NCBI RefSeq assembly: GCF_000176155.1
Contig: NZ_ACZO01000006.1
Location: forward strand, 248,001-312,000
Reading direction: 5' to 3'
DNA length: 64,000 nucleotides
From: Vibrio metschnikovii CIP 69.14
GTDB taxonomy: Bacteria > Pseudomonadota > Gammaproteobacteria > Enterobacterales > Vibrionaceae
Under the pieces are notes generated by a model, which did not search any database, was not told where the DNA came from, and was given only the letters and a program-made list of their open reading frames with translations. A program made the translations under genes and the position numbers. Positions 9,003 through 17,039 of the stretch are shown piece after piece. Every line of letters starts with the position of its first letter. Positions within the stretch are counted from its first letter, which is position 1.

Positions 9003-9168
9003 ACACACACCAAAAGTATGAAAAAAGAATGATTTTTAGTCTTTTGGTGATTTGATAGCACATTTAATCATCATTTATTGCTAAGGTTCCTTCACGTTTA
9101 ATGGAGGACACTACTTTGACCACCGCTCGACAACAACTGGTTTCTACGGATGTAACATCTTATTATCA
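8992..9168 (+). repeat. 177-bp direct repeat, copy 1
   Basis: Direct repeat of 9172-9348 with four mismatches by eye (two near 9053-9055, two near 9067-9068). It includes the AAGGACACACACC end, a hairpin (CACCAAAAG 9008-9016 / CTTTTGGTG 9041-9049), the ribosome site and the first codons of the transposase. Confidence 0.9.
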
Positions 9169-9178
9169 AGACCTTTAA
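9116..9178 (+). pseudogene. Truncated 5' stub of the transposase gene
   Basis: Copy 1 repeats the start of the transposase (TTG 9116, MTTARQQLVSTDVTSYY) but diverges after TATTATCA and meets TAA at 9176-9178, leaving a 20-residue stub. It is a by-product of the left-end duplication and not expected to function. Confidence 0.8.
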
Positions 9179-9348
9179 AAGGACACACACCAAAAGTATG
9201 AAAAAAGAATGATTTTTAGTCTTTTGGTGATTCGGTAGCACATTTATGCATCATTTATTGCTAAGGTTCCTTCACGTTTAATGGAGGACACTACTTTGAC
9301 CACCGCTCGACAACAACTGGTTTCTACGGATGTAACATCTTATTATCA
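9172..9348 (+). repeat. 177-bp direct repeat, copy 2
   Basis: Second copy, contiguous with the intact transposase gene. It has the same AAGGACACACACC end (9179-9191), hairpin (9188-9196 / 9221-9229) and GGAGG ribosome site (9284-9288). The two copies are spaced exactly 180 bases apart. Confidence 0.9.
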
Positions 9349-10255
9349 CTGCGTTTCTCGCTGCGTGAGGCGTAGCTTTTTATGCGGAAAAGATACGTTG
9401 ACCAATCGTTGTTATGAACATCGCAGAGAATGGATAGAACAAAAAATCTATTCGTTAACGAACGTCTATTGCATTGATATTTGTGCATACGCCATTATGA
9501 GTAATCATTATCATCTGGTTGTAAATATTAACCAAAATAGAGCATTAAAACTCACATTTCATGAAGTCGTTGAACGTTGGAGCCAAGTGCACAAGCTACC
9601 GTTTTTGATTCAACGTTGGCAAAGTAAACAACTCACTAGCCTAGCTGAACAAACGCGCTGCATTGAACTAATTGAAGTTTGGCGGGCAAGGTTATCGAGC
9701 TTGAGCTGGTTTATGAAAGAGCTTAATTACGACATTGCTTGTAAAGCGAACAGGGAAGACAATTGCACTGGACACTTTTGGGAGAGCCGTTTCAAAAGCC
9801 AAGCACTACTTGATGAAAAAGCATTGGTAGCGGCAATGGCTTATGTTGATTTAAATCCGATTCGAGCGGGGATCGCTGATACCCTAGAAACTGGTGAATT
9901 TACTTCGATAAAAGCCAGAATAGATGCACTAAATAAAAATTTAGCGACAGCGCCTTGTTTGCATCCCTTTATTGGTAACCCAACTAATGAGCCGCGAGAG
10001 GGGATCCCTTTTCGTCTGATGGATTATTTAGAGTTGGTTGACTGGACCGCTCGCCAATATCGAGACGGCAAAGCGTCGATGAGCGATAAAATGCCAAATA
10101 TCCTGTCACGGTTAAGTTTTAATTCAAGGGATTGGCTAAAAATCTGCACTAGTCTAGAGAAGTCGCGCGCGACAGCTATCGGTACTCGGCCTCAGGCGGT
10201 AATAGCGAAAGTGCTTCTGAAAAAACAAAGAGTACAGCTTTATCTCTTGGAATAA
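9296..10255 (+). CDS. Y1/HUH transposase, REP-associated (RAYT-like)
   Basis: Single-strand DNA transposase of the IS200-like/RAYT group, which nicks DNA with a Tyr and an HUH metal site. Visible: YYHCVSRCVRRSFLCG near the N terminus, the HUH motif in MSNHYHLVV (about residues 68-76) and the catalytic-Tyr context AYVDLNPIRAG (Tyr about 183). The start is set at TTG 9296 (MTTARQQL), because GGAGG at 9284-9288 has ideal spacing; ATG 9281 is in frame but has no ribosome site. The length of 319 residues is typical for the longer marine-gammaproteobacterial members, which have an extra C-terminal region. The frame is intact, so it may be active. The target is probably the flanking hairpins. Confidence 0.88.
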   Translation: MTTARQQLVSTDVTSYYHCVSRCVRRSFLCGKDTLTNRCYEHRREWIEQKIYSLTNVYCIDICAYAIMSNHYHLVVNINQNRALKLTFHEVVERWSQVHKLPFLIQRWQSKQLTSLAEQTRCIELIEVWRARLSSLSWFMKELNYDIACKANREDNCTGHFWESRFKSQALLDEKALVAAMAYVDLNPIRAGIADTLETGEFTSIKARIDALNKNLATAPCLHPFIGNPTNEPREGIPFRLMDYLELVDWTARQYRDGKASMSDKMPNILSRLSFNSRDWLKICTSLEKSRATAIGTRPQAVIAKVLLKKQRVQLYLLE

Positions 10256-10764
10256 GCAACCTAACAACTGCTAAAGTCTAGTAAAAACGAGCCAGTAATT
10301 GTGCTGGTGGTAGTCCCTTCTTTTGAAATCACCCAACTATTTGATGTTTTACTTTTATATCTAAGTAAGGCCGTTTCTGAATCGCACATCAAGGTTAGTT
10401 TTTAAATCGATCACAGCGTTATCGAATGGATTTATAAGTGTATGTCCTTTTAAGCGCTTTGCAAACTGGGTCATGGCCAGCAGCAACCTTGAAGTCCGGT
10501 AGTAACGAACACTAAACCCTTACAGGCAGCATTATGGCCAAGAGAAAAATGTAGGTGTGTGTCCTTGATAAAGGAACGAATTTTAGTTGACCACTACAGT
10601 GTCCTTGATAAAGATTGAGAGACGAATCTCTCTTGGATAACCAAGAGAAGTCTGTAGTGCAACAGGAGTGGAAATACGTGTATAAAACACGTTATTGCTC
10701 AATTTAATCAAATACATATGTATCACCTATTTGTATTAGGTGACATTTGATCATCTTAAAACGA
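10256..10764. other. Gene-free stretch at the right end of the element
   Basis: It contains the right inverted end (10554-10566), two copies of GTGTCCTTGATAAAG (10559-10573 and 10599-10613) and a compact structured segment at 10592-10659. No convincing open frame was found. This is probably the non-coding right end of the transposase element plus tRNA flank. Confidence 0.6.
10592..10659. repeat. Folded segment with a closing stem and two competing hairpins
   Basis: CACTACAG (10592-10599) pairs with CTGTAGTG (10652-10659). Inside, GAGAGA/TCTCTC (10617-10622 / 10627-10632) and TCTCTTGG/CCAAGAGA (10629-10636 / 10641-10648) are perfect stems that share bases, so only one can form fully. It may be a REP-like unit recognised by the neighbouring transposase. 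Confidence 0.6.
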
Positions 10765-10790
10765 GAAAAGCCCCTGATTACTCAGGGGCT
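10765..10790 (-). terminator. Intrinsic terminator of tRNA-Ser
   Basis: On the minus strand, AGCCCCTGA / TCAGGGGCT with a 4-base loop is followed by TTTTC. It lies just past the CCA end of the tRNA. Confidence 0.85.
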
Positions 10791-10797
10791 TAGAATG

Positions 10798-10888
10798 TGG
10801 CGGAGAGATAGGGATTTGAACCCTAGGATAGCTATTAACCATCGCCGGTTTTCAAGACCGGTGCTTTCAACCACTCAGCCATCTCTCC
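10798..10888 (-). tRNA. tRNA-Ser (anticodon UGA)
   Basis: A 91-base class II tRNA on the minus strand, reading GGAGAGATGGCTGAGTGG at the 5' end and TATCTCTCCGCCA at the 3' end, with encoded CCA. The anticodon arm CCGGT-CTTGAAA-ACCGG gives TGA. It has a long serine-type variable arm and a normal T arm (GGGTTCAAATCCC). Confidence 0.97.
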
Positions 10889-10899
10889 GTGTGGCGCGA

Positions 10900-10928
10900 A
10901 TAATATAAGGCTTCTTAGTGCTTGTAAA
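10900..10928 (-). promoter_or_regulatory. Promoter of tRNA-Ser
   Basis: On the minus strand, TTTACA (10923-10928) and TATTAT (10900-10905) are exactly 17 bases apart. A GC-rich discriminator (CGCGCC) follows, typical of growth-rate-controlled stable RNA promoters. Confidence 0.8.
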
Positions 10929-11045
10929 GTCCCTTCGATTTCAAGTGAATAAAATGCGAGCAAAAAAGGCATTTTTATTTCCTTAACTGGCTCAAACCAA
11001 CCAGTAAAGTGATATTTATGCTGGCTGGTTTGAGTTTTATCGCTG

Positions 11046-14000
11046 TTATTCAGTAACTTTTCCTCCGACTTCGGCATAGAGTGGCCAGTCGCCACTTTTA
11101 ACTAAGTTGCGAGTAAACTCGGCGCTGTGTGCTAAGTCATAATTGTGTTCAATACAGGGTGAGTATGCGATCACTAAAGATGGACCTTGGTGTTCACCCG
11201 CGGCTTTTAAGGTCTTAATGGTGTGATTCATATTAGCCGCGAGTGCAATTCTGGCCACATAAACACCGGGGACGTGGCGGTAAAGCTCAATCAAATCTTT
11301 CGCTGGATTTGGATTAGGCTCGCTGCATAATTTCGCCGTTTGGCCTTGTGGGGTTGATTTAGACTTTTGTCCCCCAGTATTGGCGTAGCATTGAGTATCA
11401 AGCACTAATATGTTGATATTTTCACCACTTCTTAGTACATGATCGAGTCCACCGAATCCAATATCGTAGGCCCAGCCATCACCACCGATTAGCCATACTT
11501 GTTTTTCGACTAAGTAATCCAAAAGAAGATGCAGCTCAGCATGTTGAGGTTGTGCTTCAATCTGATTTTGCAAAGCTTGAATTTGCTGGCGACGTTCAGG
11601 AATATTCAACGCTTGAATGTTATCCGAACCTCCTTGTTGGGCTAATACATGCTCTGCTCGTGATTGAAGGGCTTTGACAGCCAGTTTCATACCCAGACCA
11701 AACTCGGCATTATCTTCAAATAAGCTATTGGCCCATGCCGGCCCTCGTCGATCCGCATTTTGACTATAAGGTGTTGTCGGTAAGTTACCACCAAAGATAG
11801 AAGAGCATCCGGTTGCGTTAGCAATGTATAGTCTATCCCCAAACAGTTGAGTTAGGGTTCGAATATAAGCGGTTTCGCCACATCCAGCGCAGGCATTAGG
11901 GTATTCAAAGTAAGGCTCAACATGTTGAAGCGTTTTGACATCAATACGTTCTTGTTGATAAATATTTTGTGTTGGTAAGGCTTCAAAGCGTTCAAATTGA
12001 CCTACCTCCTGATCGTAACAATCGGGTTTGGCGACCATCATCAAGGATTTACGTTCAGGATTTTTCTTATCTTTACCCGGACAAACGTTCGCGCACAGCT
12101 GACAGCCAGTACAATCGTTGGGTGATACTTGCAAAGTATAGATAGCATCTGGTTGATGACGAGAGCGGTAAGGCATGGTTTTTAATGGTGATAAATCTTC
12201 GCCTTCTGTTGGTTCGACAATTCTCGCTCGAATGGCTGAGTGCGGACAAATCGCGACGCAGTAACCGCATTGAGTGCATAAATCTTCCGACCAGACAGGT
12301 AGCTGCTCGGAAATGTCTCTTTTTTCGAGATGCGATGTGTTGGTTAGCCAGCAGCCATCTGCGGGAAAGGCAGACACTGGCAAGCTATTTCCTTGTCTAG
12401 CGAGCAGTTGTTCAACTAACGATAAGGGCTCTGCAGAAGCACATGGCTTAGGGGCGATAAAGCTAGAGGCGACATGAGCAGCAAAAGGATTGTAATTAAT
12501 ATTCTCTGGTGTGGCTTCGATACACGCAATACTTCGTGTAATCAGCTCGGCCGATTTTCCTTGCAACTGTTGTTCACATAGGTTGCGCAGTTGGGTAAGC
12601 AGGGCTTGGTTATCTTGTTGATTGGTTAACAGTAGGGTGGTGGCGACCTGCATGACCACACTGGTTTTATTGTTAAGCTGATGTTTTGCCACCAGTTGAT
12701 CGGCATCAAGGGTGATCACGCGAATTTGTTTCGCTTGAATTACGGCTTGTAGTGACGTCGGAAGTTTATACCACAGCTCACTGCCTGTTTTATTGGTATT
12801 GATCAGTAAAATGGCACGATGAGCGAGGTGAATACTGATGTCTATATCCCGTAATAATCCTTCTTGGCTCAGTGAAATGAGCTGCGCTTGACGGATTGGA
12901 TAAGGCGTTCGAATCGGCTGTGATGAAAAACGTAAGTGAGTGGTGGTAATATTCCGTGATTTTTTTGAATCGTACTCAAATTGCGCATTGACGTTCGATT
13001 GATAATGTTGACCTAAAACCTTAAGCACATTTTTCCCAGCGGAAACGCTGCCATCTCCCCCATAACCATACATCAGCACTTGTTGTAAATGGTCGTCATT
13101 ATGAGTGAGTTGGGCGATAGGTAAGTTGAGATGTGTCTTGTCATCGGAAATACCGATCACAAATTCTCTTTTTTGTTGCGCTTGAGGAGCCGAAAGCATA
13201 TTAAAAATTTGCTCAGCATCTTCAGGATAAAAGGGCTTTCCGGCTAACCCGTATCGACCACGATATAAAGTAATCGAGCGAGGCAGGGTTTGTAATGCAT
13301 GTAATACATCAAGATATAACGGTTCTCCGCTCGATCCTGGCTCTTTGGTTCTGTCTAGCACTGCGATTTGTTGCACGGTATTTGGCAGGGCTTCTAATAG
13401 CGCTTCACTGGGGAAGGGGCGATAAAGATGTATGCTGATCACGCCAATTTTCTGGCCGAGATTGACCTGTTGATCAACATAGCTTTTCAGGGTTTCGGTG
13501 ACTGAACCAAGTGCCACAATAACCTGAGTCGCTTGTGGGTGACCAGTATAGCTGACTAAATGATATTGTCGTCCAGTATGCGCGGCAAAGTCATCCATGA
13601 TGCTTTGTACGATAGATGGCGTTTGTTGATGATAGCTATTTTGCGCTTCTCGGCATTGGAAATAGCTATCACTGTCTGCGGTTGCACCACGTAGGCTTGG
13701 CCTATCAGGGGTTAAGGCTCGCTGACGAAACGCAAGTAGATCATCACCGGAAAGTAATTGCTTAATGGTTTGCTCATCGAGAGGAATAAGATTGGTCAGA
13801 GCATGTGAAGTGATAAATCCATCAAAAAAATGAATAAACGGTAACCGACAACGCAAAGAAGAAAGCGTCGCAATCAACGCCATATCTTGCGCTTGCTGGC
13901 CATCCGTTGCACATAACATGGCAACACCGGTCTGTCTCACGCTCATCACATCTGAATGATCACAAAAAATTGATAAAGCATGAGTGGCTAAAGCACGCGC

Positions 14001-14327
14001 CGCAACATGAATCACACATGGCGTGAGTTCACCAACCAGTTTATATAAGGTTGGTATCATCAATAATAAACCTTGTGATGAGGTAAAGGTTGTTGCTAAC
14101 GCCCCACTCATTGCGCTGCCATGTACAACAGCAATGGTTCCTGCTTCCGATTGCATTTCAATCAGCTGAGGCACTTCCCCTAAAAGATTAGGCCGTTTTT
14201 GTGCTGCCCATGACTCACATTTTTCTGCCATAGTTGTGCTTGGGGTGATCGGGTAAACGGCGATCACTTCACTCAATTGGTAAGCAACTTGAGCTACCGC
14301 GGTATTAGCATCAGTAATCCAATTCAT
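11046..14327 (-). CDS. nifJ: Pyruvate:ferredoxin/flavodoxin oxidoreductase, short C terminus
   Basis: Homodimeric thiamine-diphosphate iron-sulfur enzyme that oxidises pyruvate to acetyl-CoA and reduces ferredoxin or flavodoxin. Domains in order: pyruvate-binding domain (AVYPITPSTTMAE near residue 27), the transketolase-like and gamma domains, two [4Fe-4S] motifs (CTQCGYCVAICP and CTGCQLCANVCP, around 690-760), the TPP half (CAGCGETAYIRTL, ATGCSSIFGGNLP, GGDGWAYDIGFGGLDHVL) and the proximal-cluster Cys in AYSPCIEHNYDL. The chain ends about 15 residues after SGDWPLY, roughly 70-80 residues short of E. coli YdbK (1174), so the small C-terminal domain is missing. Downstream DNA shows no remnant of it. 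ATG 14327 is chosen; GTG 14330 is equally possible. It is divergent from a two-component pair. Confidence 0.92.
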   Translation of the reverse strand: MNWITDANTAVAQVAYQLSEVIAVYPITPSTTMAEKCESWAAQKRPNLLGEVPQLIEMQSEAGTIAVVHGSAMSGALATTFTSSQGLLLMIPTLYKLVGELTPCVIHVAARALATHALSIFCDHSDVMSVRQTGVAMLCATDGQQAQDMALIATLSSLRCRLPFIHFFDGFITSHALTNLIPLDEQTIKQLLSGDDLLAFRQRALTPDRPSLRGATADSDSYFQCREAQNSYHQQTPSIVQSIMDDFAAHTGRQYHLVSYTGHPQATQVIVALGSVTETLKSYVDQQVNLGQKIGVISIHLYRPFPSEALLEALPNTVQQIAVLDRTKEPGSSGEPLYLDVLHALQTLPRSITLYRGRYGLAGKPFYPEDAEQIFNMLSAPQAQQKREFVIGISDDKTHLNLPIAQLTHNDDHLQQVLMYGYGGDGSVSAGKNVLKVLGQHYQSNVNAQFEYDSKKSRNITTTHLRFSSQPIRTPYPIRQAQLISLSQEGLLRDIDISIHLAHRAILLINTNKTGSELWYKLPTSLQAVIQAKQIRVITLDADQLVAKHQLNNKTSVVMQVATTLLLTNQQDNQALLTQLRNLCEQQLQGKSAELITRSIACIEATPENINYNPFAAHVASSFIAPKPCASAEPLSLVEQLLARQGNSLPVSAFPADGCWLTNTSHLEKRDISEQLPVWSEDLCTQCGYCVAICPHSAIRARIVEPTEGEDLSPLKTMPYRSRHQPDAIYTLQVSPNDCTGCQLCANVCPGKDKKNPERKSLMMVAKPDCYDQEVGQFERFEALPTQNIYQQERIDVKTLQHVEPYFEYPNACAGCGETAYIRTLTQLFGDRLYIANATGCSSIFGGNLPTTPYSQNADRRGPAWANSLFEDNAEFGLGMKLAVKALQSRAEHVLAQQGGSDNIQALNIPERRQQIQALQNQIEAQPQHAELHLLLDYLVEKQVWLIGGDGWAYDIGFGGLDHVLRSGENINILVLDTQCYANTGGQKSKSTPQGQTAKLCSEPNPNPAKDLIELYRHVPGVYVARIALAANMNHTIKTLKAAGEHQGPSLVIAYSPCIEHNYDLAHSAEFTRNLVKSGDWPLYAEVGGKVTE

Positions 14328-14348
14328 CACTCTGGAACCTCTGGTTAA

Positions 14349-14363
14349 TCACAATGGTTGTGA
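14349..14363. promoter_or_regulatory. Palindrome between nifJ and the kinase gene
   Basis: TCACAATGGTTGTGA has perfect 6-bp arms around TGG and lies in the 94-base divergent promoter region. It could be an operator for either gene. The protein that binds is unknown. Confidence 0.45.
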
Positions 14364-14421
14364 CTTAAGGCTAAACAAGTATGATTCCCTCACATAACGT
14401 GACGAAAACACGAGAAATAAA

Positions 14422-15873
14422 ATGGTTAAGATGCAGAACATGCTGAAAAAGTACGATGGATATAAAATCATCATACTAATATTGCTGTACGGTTTGATAA
14501 CCGTCATCGGGGTGATTTACCGTCAAGCTATGATAGAGACCGATATGGCGATGTTGTTCTTATTACTCAACATCTTAAGCGCATCGGTACTTCGGCCTAG
14601 CTATGCTTATATAATGACTTTAGCTGGGGTCATTATCTTTCATTACTTTCTGTTACCGGATTATCATTCGTTCCGATTTCAGAATGCACAGCACATCATT
14701 ACTTATGCGGTGATGGTCTTTAGTGGGATATTCGCGATCAATATAACACAGTCACAACGGAAGGAAATACAGAAAAATAAACGCTTGCAATATAAGCATA
14801 AAAAATATTACCAGTTAGCTTGCCATCTTTCGGCGCTGCGCACTAGTGAGCAAATCGCGCAAGCAACGGTACAGTTTTTGAGTAAAGAGTCAGCATTACG
14901 TGGCGCTGTGTTTTTGTCTTCCCCAGACTGGCGACTGGTCGCCCAGCATGACAAATGGACTTTGCCAGATATCGACAGTTGGCAGCCTAATCAGCCGTTA
15001 TCAGCGGCATCGGTATATTGGCTAAAAGATCGTGAGAGAGAGTTGGGAGCACTAGTGATACAAACCGATCAGCCGCCACAACGTGTTGAGCCTTGGGTTT
15101 TGTCTTTATTGAGTTTGTCGTTAGCGCGATCTCAGGCCAATCAAGCGTTAGCTCAAGTGGAGGCCGCCAATCAATTAGAATCGATGCGCAGTACCTTATT
15201 AGCGTCAGTTTCTCATGATCTTAAAACACCCTTAGGGACGATTATTGGCGCGGCAACGACCTTAGCAGATAACAGTGTTGTTTTATCTTCGGCGATTCGA
15301 GATGAGCTATTACAGTCCATTGCCGAGCAAGGGCGGAGGTTGAATCGTAGTTTAACTAAATTGCTCGACATTACCCGTTATACCACAGGTGCTTTGGTCC
15401 CTAAGCTTGATTGGGTTGAGCCAGAAGAGCTGATTGGCAGCGTATTAGCGAGTCTGAACTCGCGACTGACATTCCATCACATTCAGTTTACCAGTACGCC
15501 GATGTTGGTGGAATTGGACAGTTTGCTGATTGAGCAAGTTATTTTAAATTTACTTGAAAATGCCATTAAGTATACTCCGCGAGGCAGTCAAATTACGATC
15601 ACGACCGATTATACTAACGGACGGTTTATTTTAACGGTAGCGGATAATGGGCCGGGCGTGCCGGAGCCAGAATTAATACGTATTTTTGAACGATTTTATC
15701 GACTCAATGATCAGCAAAAAGATGGTACTGGGTTGGGCTTGGCAATTTGTCAGGTGATTGTTTTAGCTCACCGAGGTGAGATCAGCGCGCATAACCTTGC
15801 GGGCGGAGGCATCTGTTTTAATGTGAGTATTCCTTGTCGATTGTATGATTTAAAGGAACTGTATGAACAGTGA
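14422..15873 (+). CDS. KdpD-like sensor histidine kinase lacking the KdpD N-terminal domains
   Basis: Inner-membrane histidine kinase of 483 residues. It begins with about four closely spaced hydrophobic helices (residues 14-110) like the KdpD membrane domain. A charged linker and a GAF-like region follow (about 125-235), then the dimerisation/phosphoacceptor helix (LLASVSHDLKTPLGTIIG, His about 269) and the ATPase with N box ENAIKYTPRG, G1 DNGPGVP and G2 GTGLGLAI. Full KdpD is about 895 residues with cytoplasmic KdpD/USP domains; both are absent, and no kdpFABC genes are nearby. The signal is therefore unknown. The last 11 bases overlap the response-regulator gene, indicating coupled translation. 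The pair is divergent from nifJ. Confidence 0.88.
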   Translation: MVKMQNMLKKYDGYKIIILILLYGLITVIGVIYRQAMIETDMAMLFLLLNILSASVLRPSYAYIMTLAGVIIFHYFLLPDYHSFRFQNAQHIITYAVMVFSGIFAINITQSQRKEIQKNKRLQYKHKKYYQLACHLSALRTSEQIAQATVQFLSKESALRGAVFLSSPDWRLVAQHDKWTLPDIDSWQPNQPLSAASVYWLKDRERELGALVIQTDQPPQRVEPWVLSLLSLSLARSQANQALAQVEAANQLESMRSTLLASVSHDLKTPLGTIIGAATTLADNSVVLSSAIRDELLQSIAEQGRRLNRSLTKLLDITRYTTGALVPKLDWVEPEELIGSVLASLNSRLTFHHIQFTSTPMLVELDSLLIEQVILNLLENAIKYTPRGSQITITTDYTNGRFILTVADNGPGVPEPELIRIFERFYRLNDQQKDGTGLGLAICQVIVLAHRGEISAHNLAGGGICFNVSIPCRLYDLKELYEQ

Positions 15874-16558
15874 AATAAAAATCTTAATTATTGAAGATGA
15901 AGCACCTATTCAGCGTTTTTTAAATGTCCTGATCACGGGTTATCAATATCAGGTCAAAACCGCCTCATCGGCAGAGCAGGGGGTTGCGTTAATCGCCAAT
16001 TGGAATCCCCATCTTATTTTATTAGATTTAGGATTACCGGATAAAGATGGGATTGAGCTGACCAAAGAGCTGCGTAGCTGGACACAGACCCCCATCATTA
16101 TCATCTCAGCTCGAGAGCGAGAGACGGACAAAGTACTCGCCCTTGATGCTGGTGCTAACGATTACTTGACTAAGCCATTTGGGAGTGAGGAATTGCTGGC
16201 AAGAATTCGGGTTGCCTTGCGTTTATTTGAACAACCCGATCAGCAGGAGTTAGTGCAGTATCAATTTGGTCGAGTCGTGATTGATTTAGCTTTACAGCGT
16301 GTGACCAAAGATGGACAAGTGGTTAAGTTAACGAAAACCGAATACAACATTCTTAAATTACTGACCAAAAACATGGGTAAAGTTTTGACTCATAAACAAA
16401 TTTTAAAAGAAGTATGGGGCAGTAACTATATTGAGCATCACCATTATGTACGTATTCACGTCGCTCAATTGCGTCATAAAATCGAAGATATTCCTGCTCA
16501 ACCAAAGCACATTATTACTGAAACAGGGGTGGGTTATCGTTTAGTGGATGAGGTTTGA
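15863..16558 (+). CDS. KdpE-like OmpR-family response regulator
   Basis: DNA-binding regulator of 231 residues. The receiver domain has the acidic pair (IIEDEAP), phospho-acceptor Asp in LILLDLGLPD (about residue 54), IIISARE and the switch Lys in YLTKPFG (about 105). The C-terminal winged helix follows (LTKTEYNILKLLTKNMGKVLT to ETGVGYRLVDE). It is closest in feel to KdpE. It overlaps the kinase by 11 bases and should be its partner. The target is unknown; the divergent nifJ gene is the obvious candidate. No terminator follows immediately; the next plus-strand terminator is 457 bases on. Confidence 0.9.
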   Translation: MNSEIKILIIEDEAPIQRFLNVLITGYQYQVKTASSAEQGVALIANWNPHLILLDLGLPDKDGIELTKELRSWTQTPIIIISARERETDKVLALDAGANDYLTKPFGSEELLARIRVALRLFEQPDQQELVQYQFGRVVIDLALQRVTKDGQVVKLTKTEYNILKLLTKNMGKVLTHKQILKEVWGSNYIEHHHYVRIHVAQLRHKIEDIPAQPKHIITETGVGYRLVDEV

Positions 16559-16689
16559 TGGTTAAGCACTGACTCGCATCATCTTCGTATCGGATGGACT
16601 TGAATATATCATGCGTGATCTTCTTTCTTTATAAAAATTATATACGCCTACGCTTTATCTATACAACATGGATACATCGAATTACTTAT

Positions 16690-17039
16690 AGTAATCACAT
16701 GCCCACATTATGGTTCGATGGTGTGGGTTCGGGTTAAGTATTCAGACAGGTTGGGCGTGAATCTATAGTGGGATAGTTTGCGAAACACAACACAGAGTAA
16801 TAACCAGTACATTTTTGTCGACGGATCAACATAACATACAGGATGTAAGTCATACGCGGTATTGTAAGGGTTGTACTGCGTCAAGTGAAAGTTCAAACCT
16901 GTAGAGTTGGGAACTACAGCGTTTGAATGGCAGCAATGGTTCAGACCCAAAGAGCTTATAGCGCACCTGTAGCTCAAAAGTCCTTTCCCCCTTTGCTATC
17001 ACTTTTTTCGATTCAGGGCTCCTCGGAGCCCTTTTTTTT
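16690..17039 (+). ncRNA. Candidate structured non-coding RNA or long 3' UTR
   Basis: No convincing gene lies in 16559-17170, yet the stretch holds several strong hairpins. They are CCCACA/TGTGGG (16702-16727), a two-tier stem TTCAAAC-CTGTAG / CTACAG-C-GTTTGAA (16892-16927), and GAGCT-T-ATAG / CTGT-AGCTC (16952-16975). A strong plus-strand terminator ends it (17015-17039). A palindrome ATTACTTATAGTAAT (16681-16695) lies at its left edge. It could be an independent sRNA or the 3' UTR of the response-regulator mRNA. I could not place it in a known family, and promoter assignment is unsure. Confidence 0.4.
17015..17039 (+). terminator. Strong intrinsic terminator
   Basis: AGGGCTCC / GGAGCCCT with a 2-base TC centre (effectively a 4-base loop), followed by eight T residues. 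It is one-directional: the minus strand has only A residues after the stem. Confidence 0.9.

Larger units (their letters stand above)
8992..10574 (+). mobile_element. Y1/HUH (RAYT-like) transposase element with duplicated left end
   Basis: The element carries one Y1-type transposase gene. A 13-base sequence AAGGACACACACC occurs near the left end twice (8999-9011 and 9179-9191). Its exact reverse complement GGTGTGTGTCCTT lies downstream of the gene at 10554-10566 and runs into CCTTGATAAAGG (10563-10574). Classic IS200/IS605 and RAYT elements use subterminal hairpins rather than terminal inverted repeats, so these ends are noteworthy. The boundaries are my inference from these repeats. It lies between the EEP gene and tRNA-Ser. 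Confidence 0.7.

Noticed and set aside
8958-9350. Short repeats taken as a CRISPR array
   Set aside because: Unit lengths and spacing are irregular, there are no cas genes, and the repeats are part of a transposase element.
10981-11040. Long inverted repeat after nifJ (CTCAAACCAACCAG / CTGGCTGGTTTGAG) as the nifJ terminator
   Set aside because: It has one mismatch and no T tract on the minus strand where nifJ is transcribed, so I could not support a terminator call.
10835-11095. Minus-strand frame across the tRNA-Ser and the end of nifJ
   Set aside because: It overlaps the tRNA gene, the tRNA promoter and the nifJ stop; it is a chance frame.
14422-16558. Calling the two-component pair kdpDE
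   Set aside because: The kinase lacks the KdpD and USP domains and no kdpFABC genes are present, so potassium sensing is not supported.
16708-16977. 89-codon minus-strand frame spanning the structured region after the response regulator
   Set aside because: No family resemblance, no ribosome site, and it overlaps several perfect hairpins and a plus-strand terminator layout.
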